Shown piece by piece: positions 15,857 to 24,596 of a stretch of 64,000 nucleotides of DNA (position 1 is the first letter of the stretch; each line of letters begins with the position of its first letter). The position numbers and the translations under genes were made by a program. Source of the DNA: SCUD01 sp036824505 (GTDB lineage: Bacteria; Pseudomonadota; Gammaproteobacteria; Steroidobacterales; Steroidobacteraceae); assembly GCA_036824505.1 (NCBI GenBank), contig DAITAA010000013.1:15596-79595 (forward strand), in the 5' to 3' direction. The notes beneath the pieces were generated by a model. It saw only the letters and a list, made by a program, of their open reading frames with translations, had not been told where the DNA came from and did not search any database.

Positions 15857-17941
15857 GTGACATTGTCCTTACACCTGCAACGGCTGAACGAGGCGCAGCG
15901 GCAGGCGGTCTGCTTCGGCGAACGCGGCGACGGAGGGCGATTCACGGCGCCGGCACTGCTGGTGATCGCCGGTGCCGGAACCGGGAAGACAAATACATTG
16001 GCGCACCGCGTCGCGCAGCTCGTGATCGAGGGCGTCGATCCGGCGCGCATCCTGCTGCTGACATTCACGCGCCGGGCTGCGCTTGAGATGACACGCCGCG
16101 CAGAGCTTGTGGTCAGCGACGTGCTGCGCCGGGGCAGGACCACCAGTTCTCGTGCAGCCATGGGGCTGCCCTGGTCAGGCACATTTCATTCCATCGCCAA
16201 CCGCGTGCTGCGCGAATACGCGCTGGCGCTCGGCATCGCGCCGGAATTCAGCATTCTGGATCGCGGCGATGCGGCGGACCTCATCGACCTGCTGCGCCAC
16301 GAGCGCGGGCTCTCGGCGCAGAAGCGCCGCTTTCCCCGCAAGGACACCTGCCTCGCGATCTACTCGCAGCGGGTCAACGGCGCCCGCGCGCTTGAGGATG
16401 TGCTGCATGGCGACTTCCCATGGTGTGAGGAATGGTCCGGGGAACTACGTGGCCTGTTTCGTGCCTATGTGGATCGCAAGCAGGCGAATGCTGCGCTCGA
16501 CTATGACGACCTGCTGCTTTACTGGCACGCGTTGATGCAGGAGCCCGGGCTCGCGGCGCAGGTTGGCGGCCGATTCGACCACGTACTGGTCGACGAATAT
16601 CAGGATGTCAACCGGCTGCAGGCCGACATTGTGCTTGCGCTCAAGCCGGGTGGCGCCGGCGTCACCGTGGTCGGTGACGACGCCCAGGCGATCTATTCAT
16701 TTCGTGCCGCATCGGTCGGGCACATCCTGGAATTTCCCGAGCGCTGCGAGCCGCGGGCAACCGTGATCGCGCTGGAACGGAACTACCGCTCCGGCCAGGC
16801 AGTGCTGGATGCGGCGAATGCGGTAATCGCGGGTGCCGGGCGCCAATATCGCAAGACGCTCGTCGCGGTGCGTGCCGGCGGTGCGCGACCGCGACTCGTG
16901 ACTGTGCAGGACGACCGTCGGCAGGCCGACTATGTCGTGCAGGGCGTGCTGCAAGGCAGGGAGACGGGTATGCCGCTGCGGCGTCAGGCCGTGCTGTTCC
17001 GCAGTTCGGATCATAGCGACTGGCTCGAGATAGAGCTGATGCGGGCCAACATCCCGTACGTCAAGTACGGCGGATTGCGGTTCCTGGAAGCTGCACACGT
17101 CAAGGACCTGCTTGCCGTGCTGCGCTGGGCGGACAATCCCAAGAACAGTCTCGCCGCATTCCGCGTGCTGCAATTGCCGGCCGGCATGGGTCCGGCCAAC
17201 GCTGCGCGCTGCTGGCAGCAGGTCGCCGGCTCGGGATTCCGGCTGCAGGAACTGGCCGTCTTCCAGCCGCCGGCTGCCACGGCGGATACCTGGCCGTCAT
17301 TCACCGCGTTGATGACGGAACTGGCGGATTCGCGCACGCCATGGCAGGGCCAGGTCGAGAGGGTCCGCAGCTGGTACGAACCGCAACTCGAGCGGTTGTA
17401 CGAATCGGCAGAAGTTCGAGCGGCCGATCTCGCGATGCTTGAACAGCTGGCGCCGCAATACCCGAGCCGCGAGCGGTTCCTGACGGAACTGACGCTGGAT
17501 CCGCCGAGTGCAAGCGGCGATCTCGCGGGCCCTCCGTTGCTGGATGAGGACTATCTGGTGCTGTCCACCGTGCATTCTGCCAAGGGCCAGGAATGGGATG
17601 CGGTCTACGTCCTGAATGTCACCGACGGCAATTTCCCGTCGGAATTTGCGGCCGGGAATGCGGACGCCATTGATGAAGAGCGCCGCTTGCTCTATGTCGC
17701 AATGACGCGCGCACGCGATGAATTGCACCTGATCGAGCCGCTGCGCTACTACGTGACGCAGCAGCCGCGCGCCGGCGACCGGCACGTCTATGGCGCACGC
17801 AGCCGGTTTCTCAACGCGGAAGTCCTGGCTGCGCTCGATTGCGCGGGCTGGCCTGCGGAAGCGCAGGCCATGGCTGATCATGTGGCACCGGATGCTGGTG
17901 TACGGGTCGATGTCGCGGGGCGGCTGAAGGCGCTCTGGTAA
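15857..17941 (+). CDS. UvrD/Rep/PcrA-type SF1A DNA helicase
   Basis: This is an ATP-dependent 3'-5' DNA helicase of about 694 residues. Motif I is GAGTGKT (39-45) and motif Ia LTFTRRAALEM. Motif II is VDEYQDVN, motif III VGDDAQAIYSFRAA and motif IV LERNYRSGQ. Motif V is STVHSAKGQEWD and motif VI LLYVAMTRARDEL. It is slightly shorter than UvrD and lacks a long C-terminal tail, so it could be UvrD itself or a paralogue. GTG 15857 is preferred because the upstream open frame to 15677 lacks helicase homology and covers the predicted SOS box. DNA repair is the likely role. Confidence 0.9.
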   Translation: MTLSLHLQRLNEAQRQAVCFGERGDGGRFTAPALLVIAGAGTGKTNTLAHRVAQLVIEGVDPARILLLTFTRRAALEMTRRAELVVSDVLRRGRTTSSRAAMGLPWSGTFHSIANRVLREYALALGIAPEFSILDRGDAADLIDLLRHERGLSAQKRRFPRKDTCLAIYSQRVNGARALEDVLHGDFPWCEEWSGELRGLFRAYVDRKQANAALDYDDLLLYWHALMQEPGLAAQVGGRFDHVLVDEYQDVNRLQADIVLALKPGGAGVTVVGDDAQAIYSFRAASVGHILEFPERCEPRATVIALERNYRSGQAVLDAANAVIAGAGRQYRKTLVAVRAGGARPRLVTVQDDRRQADYVVQGVLQGRETGMPLRRQAVLFRSSDHSDWLEIELMRANIPYVKYGGLRFLEAAHVKDLLAVLRWADNPKNSLAAFRVLQLPAGMGPANAARCWQQVAGSGFRLQELAVFQPPAATADTWPSFTALMTELADSRTPWQGQVERVRSWYEPQLERLYESAEVRAADLAMLEQLAPQYPSRERFLTELTLDPPSASGDLAGPPLLDEDYLVLSTVHSAKGQEWDAVYVLNVTDGNFPSEFAAGNADAIDEERRLLYVAMTRARDELHLIEPLRYYVTQQPRAGDRHVYGARSRFLNAEVLAALDCAGWPAEAQAMADHVAPDAGVRVDVAGRLKALW

Positions 17942-17944
17942 AGG

Positions 17945-18997
17945 TCAGTAGAGCTCGCTGGCCCATTTCTCGCCGGTGACGACGGTGAAATCCGCCTCGG
18001 CCGCCGTGGTGGTGGAGGCCGTCGATGCCGGTTCCGTGATGACCAGCGTCGTGCCGGGGCCAACGACGGTCGCCGCTTCCCGCAGGAATTCCGGCGCTAC
18101 CTTGAAGACGGCCAGCAGCTGCTCTGCTGTGACCGTCGTCTGCTGGGTGCCGGAGACCATCAGCCATCGCGGAATGGGTTTGCCATTGATCGGAGAGACG
18201 GGATCGCCGGCGGACGGCTCGAGCATGGTCAGTACCTGCAGGGCGAACCTGCGGTTCGGATCGTCCAGCGTGAATGGCGCGTGACCGATCTCGACTCCGG
18301 CGCGGAAGATGCGGACGCGCCGGTCCTCGTTGGTAATGAGAATGGTCACGGGGCCTTCGGGCGCGGCCTCCGGCTGCCAGGCAATGTCGCCCGTGCGCGG
18401 CAGTTCTTTGGCGAGCGCACCCGTCGCGTCCACCGGCGCAACCAGACCCGGGTGCGCAACCGTGCTGGGGAATTCGTTTTCATCGGAGACGATGACTGTC
18501 AGCCCGGTCTTGGTCTCGGCGTACAGCAGCCGGGCGAACTCGTAGGGCATGCGCACGCAACCGTGGGACGCAGGGTAGCCGGGCAGCCGGCCGGCATGGA
18601 GCGCCACGCCGGTCCAGGTGAGCCGCAGCATGTAGGGCATCGGCGTGTTGTCGTAGAGATTCGAATAATGATCCTCGTGCTTCTGCAGGATCGTGAAGAC
18701 ACCGGTTGGCGTCTCGTGGCCCTTCTTTCCGGTGGAAACGGTCGACGCGCCGATCATCACGCCGTTCCGGTATACGTAGGCCAGCTGCTCCGGCAAGGAC
18801 ACGATCACCACGATGGGGCCCCGCGGCGACAACTCGGGGTGCCACAGGTATTCGCCCGATTTCAGCATGGCCGGCATGACTATTTTCGCCGTGCCGGGCG
18901 TGGAGGTGTGCTTCGGCGGCGCCATTTCGGCGGCGGCAATGCCGGGCAGCTGGAGCAGAAGTGTGAAGCAGGCGAGGACGGCAGCGCGTCTCTTCAT
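17945..18997 (-). CDS. L,D-transpeptidase (YkuD) with a degenerate second YkuD-like half
   Basis: This is an exported 350-residue protein with a signal peptide (residues 1-22). The first half is a YkuD catalytic domain with H134 and the SHGC nucleophile motif (S144-C147), which would form 3-3 or lipoprotein-type crosslinks in peptidoglycan. The second half (about 212-330) repeats the same fold entry: residues 59-84 and 214-239 align as PRGPIVVIVS.. versus PEGPVTILIT... The second half lacks the H/SHGC site, so it looks like an inactive duplicate. TATGAT lies 6 bases before ATG 18997 with no Shine-Dalgarno, suggesting a leaderless transcript. Confidence 0.9.
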   Translation of the reverse strand: MKRRAAVLACFTLLLQLPGIAAAEMAPPKHTSTPGTAKIVMPAMLKSGEYLWHPELSPRGPIVVIVSLPEQLAYVYRNGVMIGASTVSTGKKGHETPTGVFTILQKHEDHYSNLYDNTPMPYMLRLTWTGVALHAGRLPGYPASHGCVRMPYEFARLLYAETKTGLTVIVSDENEFPSTVAHPGLVAPVDATGALAKELPRTGDIAWQPEAAPEGPVTILITNEDRRVRIFRAGVEIGHAPFTLDDPNRRFALQVLTMLEPSAGDPVSPINGKPIPRWLMVSGTQQTTVTAEQLLAVFKVAPEFLREAATVVGPGTTLVITEPASTASTTTAAEADFTVVTGEKWASELY

Positions 18998-19003
18998 TGT
19001 CTA

Positions 19004-19009
19004 ATCATA
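19004..19009 (-). promoter_or_regulatory. -10-like TATGAT 6 nt before an L,D-transpeptidase start
   Basis: On the minus strand TATGAT (5 of 6 to the sigma-70 -10 consensus) is followed by six bases and then ATG 18997. No Shine-Dalgarno sequence fits, so initiation on the start codon is plausible. Confidence 0.45.
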
Positions 19010-19053
19010 CTGTGAGAGAAATCCCGCTGGACCGCGATCGGACGGAACGCTGC

Positions 19054-19069
19054 TTGATCCGGGGATCAA
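19054..19069. promoter_or_regulatory. Operator-like palindrome TTGATCC-GG-GGATCAA
   Basis: A perfect 7-bp inverted repeat with a 2-base centre lies in the gap between two divergent L,D-transpeptidase-family genes. A second palindrome (TTCGCG-TGT-CGCGAA, 19089-19103) lies 20 bases further on. Either may bind a repressor; no regulator is identified. Confidence 0.35.
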
Positions 19070-19088
19070 CCGAAAGTAGCATCACCCG

Positions 19089-19103
19089 TTCGCGTGTCGC
19101 GAA
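19089..19103. promoter_or_regulatory. Operator-like palindrome TTCGCG-TGT-CGCGAA
   Basis: This perfect 6-bp inverted repeat lies 14 bases upstream of the TTG start at 19117. It could be an operator, or a hairpin just ahead of the GAGAGG ribosome-binding site. Confidence 0.3.
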
Positions 19104-19116
19104 ACGAGAGGGTCAC

Positions 19117-19830
19117 TTGCCGATACACAAGGACTTGCCAGCGATTCTGCTGGCCCTTCTCGTGAGCCTTTGTCCGCAGTCGCTGCTGGCAGGGACCCGG
19201 GTAACGCCGGAGCTCATTCTCGATCGGGCAGCGGCGCTTGGCGCCGGCGTGTCGGCCAGCGTACTGGACCTCGCGATGAACGCCGTCAGCTGCGGAGTAG
19301 CTTCCGGCGACCTTACGGTGCCTCCCACGCTGACGATCATCGATTACTCGCTGCCTTCGGCCCTCCCGAGGCTGTGGGTCTTCGACCTGCGTTCGGGCCA
19401 GCTTCTCTTCAGCGAACTCGTTGCACACGGACGCAACAGCGGCGAGGGGGTGGCCACGCGCTTTTCCGACGCGATGGGAAGCCGCCAGTCGAGTCTCGGG
19501 TTGTTCCGGACGGCCGATGCCTATGTCGGGCAGAACGGCTACTCGCTGCGCCTCGACGGGCTCGAGCCGGGTTTCAATGGTCACGCGCGAGAGCGGGCGA
19601 TCGTGATGCACGGCGCGAAGTACGTCGATCCGGCTGTGGCCATCGCCAATGGACGTGTCGGCAGGAGCTGGGGATGCCCTGCGCTCCGTGAAGCAGTTGC
19701 CCGGCAGGTGATCGAAACGATTCGCGACGGCGGAGTGATCTTTTCCTATTACCCCGATCCCGTCTGGCTCAGCTCATCGAAGTTCCTGCACTGCGACTCG
19801 GCGGCGCAAGCCACCGTTGCGGCGACCTGA
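19117..19830 (+). CDS. Murein L,D-transpeptidase catalytic domain family protein (YkuD_2 type)
   Basis: This is an exported protein of about 237 residues. A hydrophobic signal segment (LPAILLALLVSLCPQSLLAG) starts near residue 7. The catalytic region has H165 (VMHGAKYV) and the cysteine motif GRSWGCPAL (C187), typical of the second YkuD-like family. TTG 19117 is chosen because GAGAGG lies 5 bases upstream and the signal peptide follows directly; upstream starts would put about 40 hydrophilic residues before it. It is divergent from the double-YkuD gene across two palindromes. Likely role: peptidoglycan remodelling in the periplasm. Confidence 0.85.
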   Translation: MPIHKDLPAILLALLVSLCPQSLLAGTRVTPELILDRAAALGAGVSASVLDLAMNAVSCGVASGDLTVPPTLTIIDYSLPSALPRLWVFDLRSGQLLFSELVAHGRNSGEGVATRFSDAMGSRQSSLGLFRTADAYVGQNGYSLRLDGLEPGFNGHARERAIVMHGAKYVDPAVAIANGRVGRSWGCPALREAVARQVIETIRDGGVIFSYYPDPVWLSSSKFLHCDSAAQATVAAT

Positions 19831-19879
19831 CTGACCCGCGGGTTTCGGAAGCGCCTCGCATCGCGCTCGCCGGTCAATC

Positions 19880-20746
19880 TCAGAGCGGTTTGCGGAAGCG
19901 CAGCGTGAAACGGTCGCTCTCGCCGATTGCCGTGTAACGCTCGCGATTCACCTCGCCCTCGCGGTAGGTCGGCGGCAGCGACCAGACACCCTGCGGATAA
20001 TCCTTGGTGTCCTTCGGGTTGGCGTTGATGTTGCTGCGCCCGATCAACTCGAATCCTGCGGCCTCCGCCAGTGCGATCGCATAGTCCTCGCGCACATAGC
20101 CTGACTTCGCGTGCGGGTCCTGCGGCGTGCTGTCTGAGGCCCGGTGCTCGACCATGCCGAGGATGCCACCGGGCTTCAGCGCCCTGAACATCGCGGCCAG
20201 CATCGGCTCGACGGCCTCGCGTGACATCCAGTTGTGGAGATTCCGGAAGGTCAGCACCAGGTCCACGCTACCGTCGGGAACGGGCTTCAATTCGTTCGGA
20301 TACTGCAATGCCGTGACGGTCGCCTTGCCGTACATGTCGGGTCGCGCCGCGAGCTTTTCGGCAAAGGCCTTCAGGTTGTCCTGGGTGTATTTGCTGTCCG
20401 TCTTCGGGTCCCAGCTGGCTGCGATGTAGCGACCGTGATCGCGCAGCACCGGCGCAAGCACCTCGGTGTACCAGCCGCCGCCGCCCGGCCACACCTCCAT
20501 CACCGTCATGTCCTGGCGCAGTCCGAAGAAGCTGAGAGTCTCCTTTGGATGGCGATAGACATCCCGCGCGCGATTGGCGGCCAAACGGTGATCGCCGGCG
20601 AGCGTCCTGTCGATCGCAGCGAGCGTCGCCGCGTCGGTGACGGGTGCAGCCACTGCTCCCGCCGTTGTCGCGTACTGAGCGGCACAGGCGGACAGGATCG
20701 TGGCTGCCAGCAAGAATGCAGCGAAAATGGTGCGGGAAATAAACAT
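19880..20746 (-). CDS. Predicted lipoprotein methyltransferase (COG4798-like)
   Basis: The 288-residue protein carries a class I SAM-dependent methyltransferase fold: MEVWPGGGGWYTEVLAP as the SAM motif, SVDLVLTFRNLHNW after strand 4 and FRALKPGGILGMVEH. It begins with a lipoprotein signal (ILSAC, C21), so it should be membrane-anchored outside the cytoplasm, odd for an enzyme needing SAM. The same arrangement is known for this family. GGAG 7 bases before ATG 20746 supports the start. The substrate is unknown. Confidence 0.85.
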   Translation of the reverse strand: MFISRTIFAAFLLAATILSACAAQYATTAGAVAAPVTDAATLAAIDRTLAGDHRLAANRARDVYRHPKETLSFFGLRQDMTVMEVWPGGGGWYTEVLAPVLRDHGRYIAASWDPKTDSKYTQDNLKAFAEKLAARPDMYGKATVTALQYPNELKPVPDGSVDLVLTFRNLHNWMSREAVEPMLAAMFRALKPGGILGMVEHRASDSTPQDPHAKSGYVREDYAIALAEAAGFELIGRSNINANPKDTKDYPQGVWSLPPTYREGEVNRERYTAIGESDRFTLRFRKPL

Positions 20747-20812
20747 GGTATCGCTCCGTTCAGCTCTTGAATTCGCCGATGGTGACGGGCCCCATCGCGC
20801 TATTGTTGCCGC

Positions 20813-22765
20813 TCAGGCCGCGCCGTCCGGCTCGAGATACGTATAGCCCGCCAGCTCCGATTCGTAGAAGCGCTTCAGTGCCTGGCCCTCGGGCACTGAC
20901 AGGCGGCCGTCGCGCATGGCCCGCTCGCAGTCCCGCGCGAAGCGGGGGTAGAGCTCATCGGTATCGTATTGCATGTAGCCCAGCACCCTGTTCGCGGTGT
21001 CGCCCTTGACGATTTCCTCGATCCACCAGCCGTGCTCGTCGTCGAGACGTATGTGGACGACATGCGTATCGCCGAACAGGTTGTGCAGGTCGCCGAGCGT
21101 CTCCTGGTAAGCCCCGACCAGGAAGGCGGCCAGGAAGTAATCCTCGCCGGATCGGAGTTCATGCACTTCGAGCGCGCGCTTGATGTCGCGCTGGGAAACG
21201 AAACGGTCGATCTTGCCGTCGGAATCGCAGGTGATGTCCGCAAGTACCGCGCTGCGGCCCGGCCGTTCGTCCAGCCGGTGCAGCGGCATGATCGGAAACA
21301 ACTGGTCGATCGCCCAGCTGTCCGGCAGCGACTGGAATATGGACATGTTGCAGAAATAGATGTCGGAAAGCGCCGCCTCGAGTCCGTCGAGTTCCTCGGG
21401 TATGCGGTCGAGCCGGCGGGTGACGTCGCGCACCCTGGCACTGGTCGCCCAGTACAGGCGCTCGGCGAGACTGCGCATCTCGATGTTGAGGTAGCCAAGG
21501 CTGAACATCTGTTGCGCCTGCTCGCGCGCCTGCTGGGCGTCATGCCAGCACTCGACGAGGCGGCGCTCGCTGACGGTGGCAAAAGCGTCGAACAGGTCCG
21601 CGATCGGCTGTGGCAGGCGCCCGTCGTCGGTCGCCGCGCGGTCCGGGGCGCTGAACCGGTCGAGGCGGGCCGCCCCCAGCACATTGAAGACCAGCACGCT
21701 GTGATGCGCTGCGATGGCGCGTCCCGACTCGCTGATGATGACCGGATGCGCGATACCGCGGGCGTTGCAGACGCTCGCCACGCGATACACCACGTCGCTT
21801 GCATATTCGCGCAGCGAATAGTTGGTGGAGGATTCGAAATTGGTGCGCGAACCGTCGTAGTCGACGCCCAGTCCGCCGCCGACGTCGATGTACTCCAGGC
21901 CGGCGCCGAGTTTTGCAAGCTCGGCATAGACCTGGGCCAGTTCATTCACCGCATCCTTGACGCGCCGTATGTCGTGCAGCTGCGAACCCGGGTGACAGTG
22001 CACGAGCTTCAGGCAATCCAGCATGTCGTGCGCGCGCAGGACCTCGACCAGTTCGAGGATCTCGGTCGTGAACAGGCCGAACTTGGAACGATCGCCGGCG
22101 GATTCACGCCAGCGGCCGGCACCCTCGGCAGCGAGCTTGACCCGGACGCCGATCTTCGGACGCACCTGGTATTTCTCGGCGTGGCGCAGTATGTAGCCGA
22201 GTTCCGAAAAATTCTCGATGACCGGGATGATCGAGCGGCCGAGTTTGGTCGCGAGGATCACCGCTTCGATGTAGCTGTCGTCCTTGAAACCGTTGCAGAT
22301 GATCAGGCGGTCCGGGGCATCCTCGGTCATCGCCATGACCGCGAGCAGCTCCGGCTTCGAACCGCATTCGAGCCCGAAGCCCAGGTCCTTGCTGCCGCGG
22401 TAGACCTCCTCGACGACCAGCCGCTGCTGGTTCACCTTGATCGGAAAAACCGCGGCATAGCGGTTCTTGTAGTCGTTCTCGGCGATGGCCGCGGCGAATG
22501 CGCCGTGCAGCGAATGCAGGCGGTCGCGCAGAATGTCCGAGAAGCGCAGCACCATCGGCGCAGTCAGATCGCGGGCGCCGAGCTGCTGGACGACCTCGAA
22601 GATGTCGATTTCGCGGGTGTCGTCCCGCGCCGGCCGGCACACGACATGACCTGCGGCGTTGATGCCGAAATACCCGCCACCCCATGCGCGCACGGCATAG
22701 AGTTCGTCGGAATCCTCGACACTCCAGGGCCGGGGCGCAATCGAGCCGCGCGTCGTGCTGTCCAA
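20813..22765 (-). CDS. speA: Biosynthetic arginine decarboxylase SpeA
   Basis: SpeA is a PLP enzyme converting arginine to agmatine, the first step of putrescine synthesis by the agmatine route. The 650 residues match the family. The PLP lysine is K110 in FPIKVNQQ; the LECGSKPEL and CHPGSQLHDIRRVK blocks and the YIDVGGGLGVDYDG barrel are clear. The start is TTG 22765 with GGGGA 6-7 bases upstream. No agmatinase or agmatine deiminase lies in the window. Homospermidine synthase lies about 2 kb away on the other strand, so a polyamine theme is likely. Confidence 0.96.
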   Translation of the reverse strand: MDSTTRGSIAPRPWSVEDSDELYAVRAWGGGYFGINAAGHVVCRPARDDTREIDIFEVVQQLGARDLTAPMVLRFSDILRDRLHSLHGAFAAAIAENDYKNRYAAVFPIKVNQQRLVVEEVYRGSKDLGFGLECGSKPELLAVMAMTEDAPDRLIICNGFKDDSYIEAVILATKLGRSIIPVIENFSELGYILRHAEKYQVRPKIGVRVKLAAEGAGRWRESAGDRSKFGLFTTEILELVEVLRAHDMLDCLKLVHCHPGSQLHDIRRVKDAVNELAQVYAELAKLGAGLEYIDVGGGLGVDYDGSRTNFESSTNYSLREYASDVVYRVASVCNARGIAHPVIISESGRAIAAHHSVLVFNVLGAARLDRFSAPDRAATDDGRLPQPIADLFDAFATVSERRLVECWHDAQQAREQAQQMFSLGYLNIEMRSLAERLYWATSARVRDVTRRLDRIPEELDGLEAALSDIYFCNMSIFQSLPDSWAIDQLFPIMPLHRLDERPGRSAVLADITCDSDGKIDRFVSQRDIKRALEVHELRSGEDYFLAAFLVGAYQETLGDLHNLFGDTHVVHIRLDDEHGWWIEEIVKGDTANRVLGYMQYDTDELYPRFARDCERAMRDGRLSVPEGQALKRFYESELAGYTYLEPDGAA

Positions 22766-22831
22766 GAATCGTTCCCCGTGCCGCTACCGCGCGCGGACGA
22801 TATCAGATCGTGGCTGCCTGTAAACGGGCGG

Positions 22832-23695
22832 TCAGCTGCCGCGTGCGATCGGCCTTTCCGGATCGCGGATCCACTCGCTCCAGGAGCCGGCATAAAGGCG
22901 GCCGCCACCGTGACCCGCAACCTCGAGTGCCAGCAGGGCCTGGCAGGCGGTCACGCCGGAACCGCACATACAGATGGGCCGGGTGCCGCCGCGCAATCCG
23001 GCGCGCGACCGCCAAAGTTCTGCGAGTTCCGCCTTCGGGCGGAACCGGCCGCTCTCGTCGAGATTGAGCAGGAACGGCAGGTTGACCGCGCCGGGGATAT
23101 GCCCCGCCACGGCGTCGAGAGGCTCAACGGCGCCGGCAAAACGCTCCGCGCCGCGCACGTCAACAACGAGCTCGCCGCGCGCCAGCGCTTCGGCGACGCC
23201 CGCCGCGTCGCAGAGCATCTCCGGGCGCGGCCGCCCGAGGAATCGCTGCGGACGCCGCGCGACGCTGGCGTCCGATACGGGCAGCCCTTCCCGAAGCCAG
23301 GCTGCGTAGCCGCCATCCAGGACGGCCACCGCTTCGTGGCCCAGGTAGCGCAGCATCCACCAGAGGCGCGCCGCGTAGGCGCTGTTTCCGGCGTCGTAGG
23401 CAATGACCTGGGTGTTGCCGGTCACTCCCCAACGTGACAACGTCGCCACGAAAGTATCGATCGCCGGCAAGGGGTGACGACCGGTTTCGGGTGTGACGGG
23501 CGCGGACAGATCGCGCTCCAGGTCTGCATGGATGGCGCCTTGGACATGGCCGGCCTGCCAGGCACGCGCACCGGCATCGCGGTCGCCGAGATCAAAGCGG
23601 CAGTCCGCCACCAGCCAGTCCGGATCGCCCAGTCGGGCGGCAAGTTCGCCGGCGGACACCAGGGTCGTCAGCGGCAAGCGCGCTCCTGCAACCAT
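22832..23695 (-). CDS. Sulfurtransferase, tandem rhodanese domains (3-mercaptopyruvate/thiosulfate type)
   Basis: This 287-residue protein has two rhodanese domains. The N-terminal one is non-catalytic. The C-terminal one has the active loop MCGSGVTAC with nucleophile C244; the CGSGVT form is typical of 3-mercaptopyruvate sulfurtransferases. It moves sulfane sulfur to thiol acceptors. ATG 23695 is given, but TTG 23677 has a better AGGAG 5 bases upstream and leaves the same domain content. It lies upstream of speA on the same strand. Confidence 0.92.
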   Translation of the reverse strand: MVAGARLPLTTLVSAGELAARLGDPDWLVADCRFDLGDRDAGARAWQAGHVQGAIHADLERDLSAPVTPETGRHPLPAIDTFVATLSRWGVTGNTQVIAYDAGNSAYAARLWWMLRYLGHEAVAVLDGGYAAWLREGLPVSDASVARRPQRFLGRPRPEMLCDAAGVAEALARGELVVDVRGAERFAGAVEPLDAVAGHIPGAVNLPFLLNLDESGRFRPKAELAELWRSRAGLRGGTRPICMCGSGVTACQALLALEVAGHGGGRLYAGSWSEWIRDPERPIARGS

Positions 23696-23722
23696 TTCGA
23701 CGCCTGCGGCATCTTACCCGCG

Positions 23723-23896
23723 ATGGACCAGCCACCCGGTCTGAAGAATTGCGCATCAAATGGCGCGGAACCCGGGGTCGGGAGGCGCCCCCTGCCGCAG
23801 GTCAGCGACCGGGAACGCGCATTCTGGCGCCGGGCCGTGGAACTCGAGCGCAGGCGTCTCGTAGCCCGGCTGCCGACTGCCACCCCTGTGCGTTGA
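23723..23896 (+). CDS. Possible small protein, 57 aa
   Basis: A short frame opening with MDQPPGLKNC and ending in a basic helix-like stretch (DRERAFWRRAVELERRRLVARL) fits the gap between the rhodanese and YjdF-like genes. There is no recognisable family and no strong ribosome-binding site. The amphipathic C-terminus makes it slightly better than random, but it may be chance. Confidence 0.25.
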   Translation: MDQPPGLKNCASNGAEPGVGRRPLPQVSDRERAFWRRAVELERRRLVARLPTATPVR

Positions 23897-23898
23897 CA

Positions 23899-23948
23899 TG
23901 AAGTTGAGCCGGCCGGGCCCCGGCTCGTAGCGGGCCGGTTCATCTTCA
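23899..23948. repeat. Nested inverted repeat downstream of the YjdF-like gene
   Basis: The outer arms (TGAAGTTGAGCCGGCC at the left, GGCCGGTTCATCTTCA at the right) pair imperfectly over about 16 bp. Inside, GAGCCGG and CCGGCTC form an alternative perfect 7-bp stem. There is no T-run on either strand, so it is not a standard intrinsic terminator. It abuts the stop codon of the minus-strand YjdF-like gene and may protect or end that message. Confidence 0.4.
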
Positions 23949-24590
23949 CGCGCGCCTGACCGGCAACCGGCCCGCGATGGCCATTGCCGTGATCGAGATC
24001 ATAGAGCCTGCCAGCGCGAGCGCCATGTCCTTCTGGCCGTCCCAGATGTCCCCCTGGGTTCCGAGATAAGCCTGGCCAAGAGCGCCTCCGAACACCATCG
24101 CGGCGGCGAATTCGACCAGCTCGTAGATCACGGCGTGCGAGGCCATGAACAGGAATGGAAACAGCGCAGCCCAGGAGCGGGGATAGCGTCCGTAATGCGC
24201 GAAGATCTCGACCGCGGCGGGCGTCACGAGCAACCCGTAAACGAAGTGAATCAGCCGGTCATAATGATTTCGCTGGAAGCCCAGCAACTCGTTGAGCGAT
24301 CCGCCGGTCAGCGCCTGGAACCACTGGTCGTAGGGAACCAGCGAATAAGTGTAGTGGGCGCCGATCGCGTGCAGCGAAAAGAACACGAACAGGCCGGTAT
24401 AGGCAAAATTGCTGAATCGCAGGCGCCGCGCAGTCAGCACCAGTATCGGAATGGCGATGAATACGATCAGGTTTTCGAGGAGCCAGTCCTGCCGGTAAAC
24501 CGGCGCGATCGCGAGCGAGATCCACAACAGGCCGTAGAGCGCCAGAAGCGTCAGCGGGTAACGCCACAGCGAGATTGTTTTACGGTACAT
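23946..24590 (-). CDS. YjdF/DUF2238 family inner-membrane protein
   Basis: This 214-residue integral membrane protein has about six hydrophobic helices. The conserved family stretches are visible: FSLHAIGAHYTYSLVPYD, NHYDRLIHFVYGLL and VIYELVEFAAA, followed by QGDIWDGQKDM. The function of this family is unknown. A TATGGT hexamer lies 6 bases before ATG 24590. The start is only 11 bases from the divergent homospermidine synthase start, so the two promoters must overlap each other's 5' ends. Confidence 0.88.
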   Translation of the reverse strand: MYRKTISLWRYPLTLLALYGLLWISLAIAPVYRQDWLLENLIVFIAIPILVLTARRLRFSNFAYTGLFVFFSLHAIGAHYTYSLVPYDQWFQALTGGSLNELLGFQRNHYDRLIHFVYGLLVTPAAVEIFAHYGRYPRSWAALFPFLFMASHAVIYELVEFAAAMVFGGALGQAYLGTQGDIWDGQKDMALALAGSMISITAMAIAGRLPVRRA

Positions 24591-24596
24591 TCTGCG

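Noticed and set aside
20969..23437. 822-codon open frame on the plus strand
   Set aside because: It is antisense to speA and the rhodanese gene. No recognisable domain; a GC-rich shadow frame.
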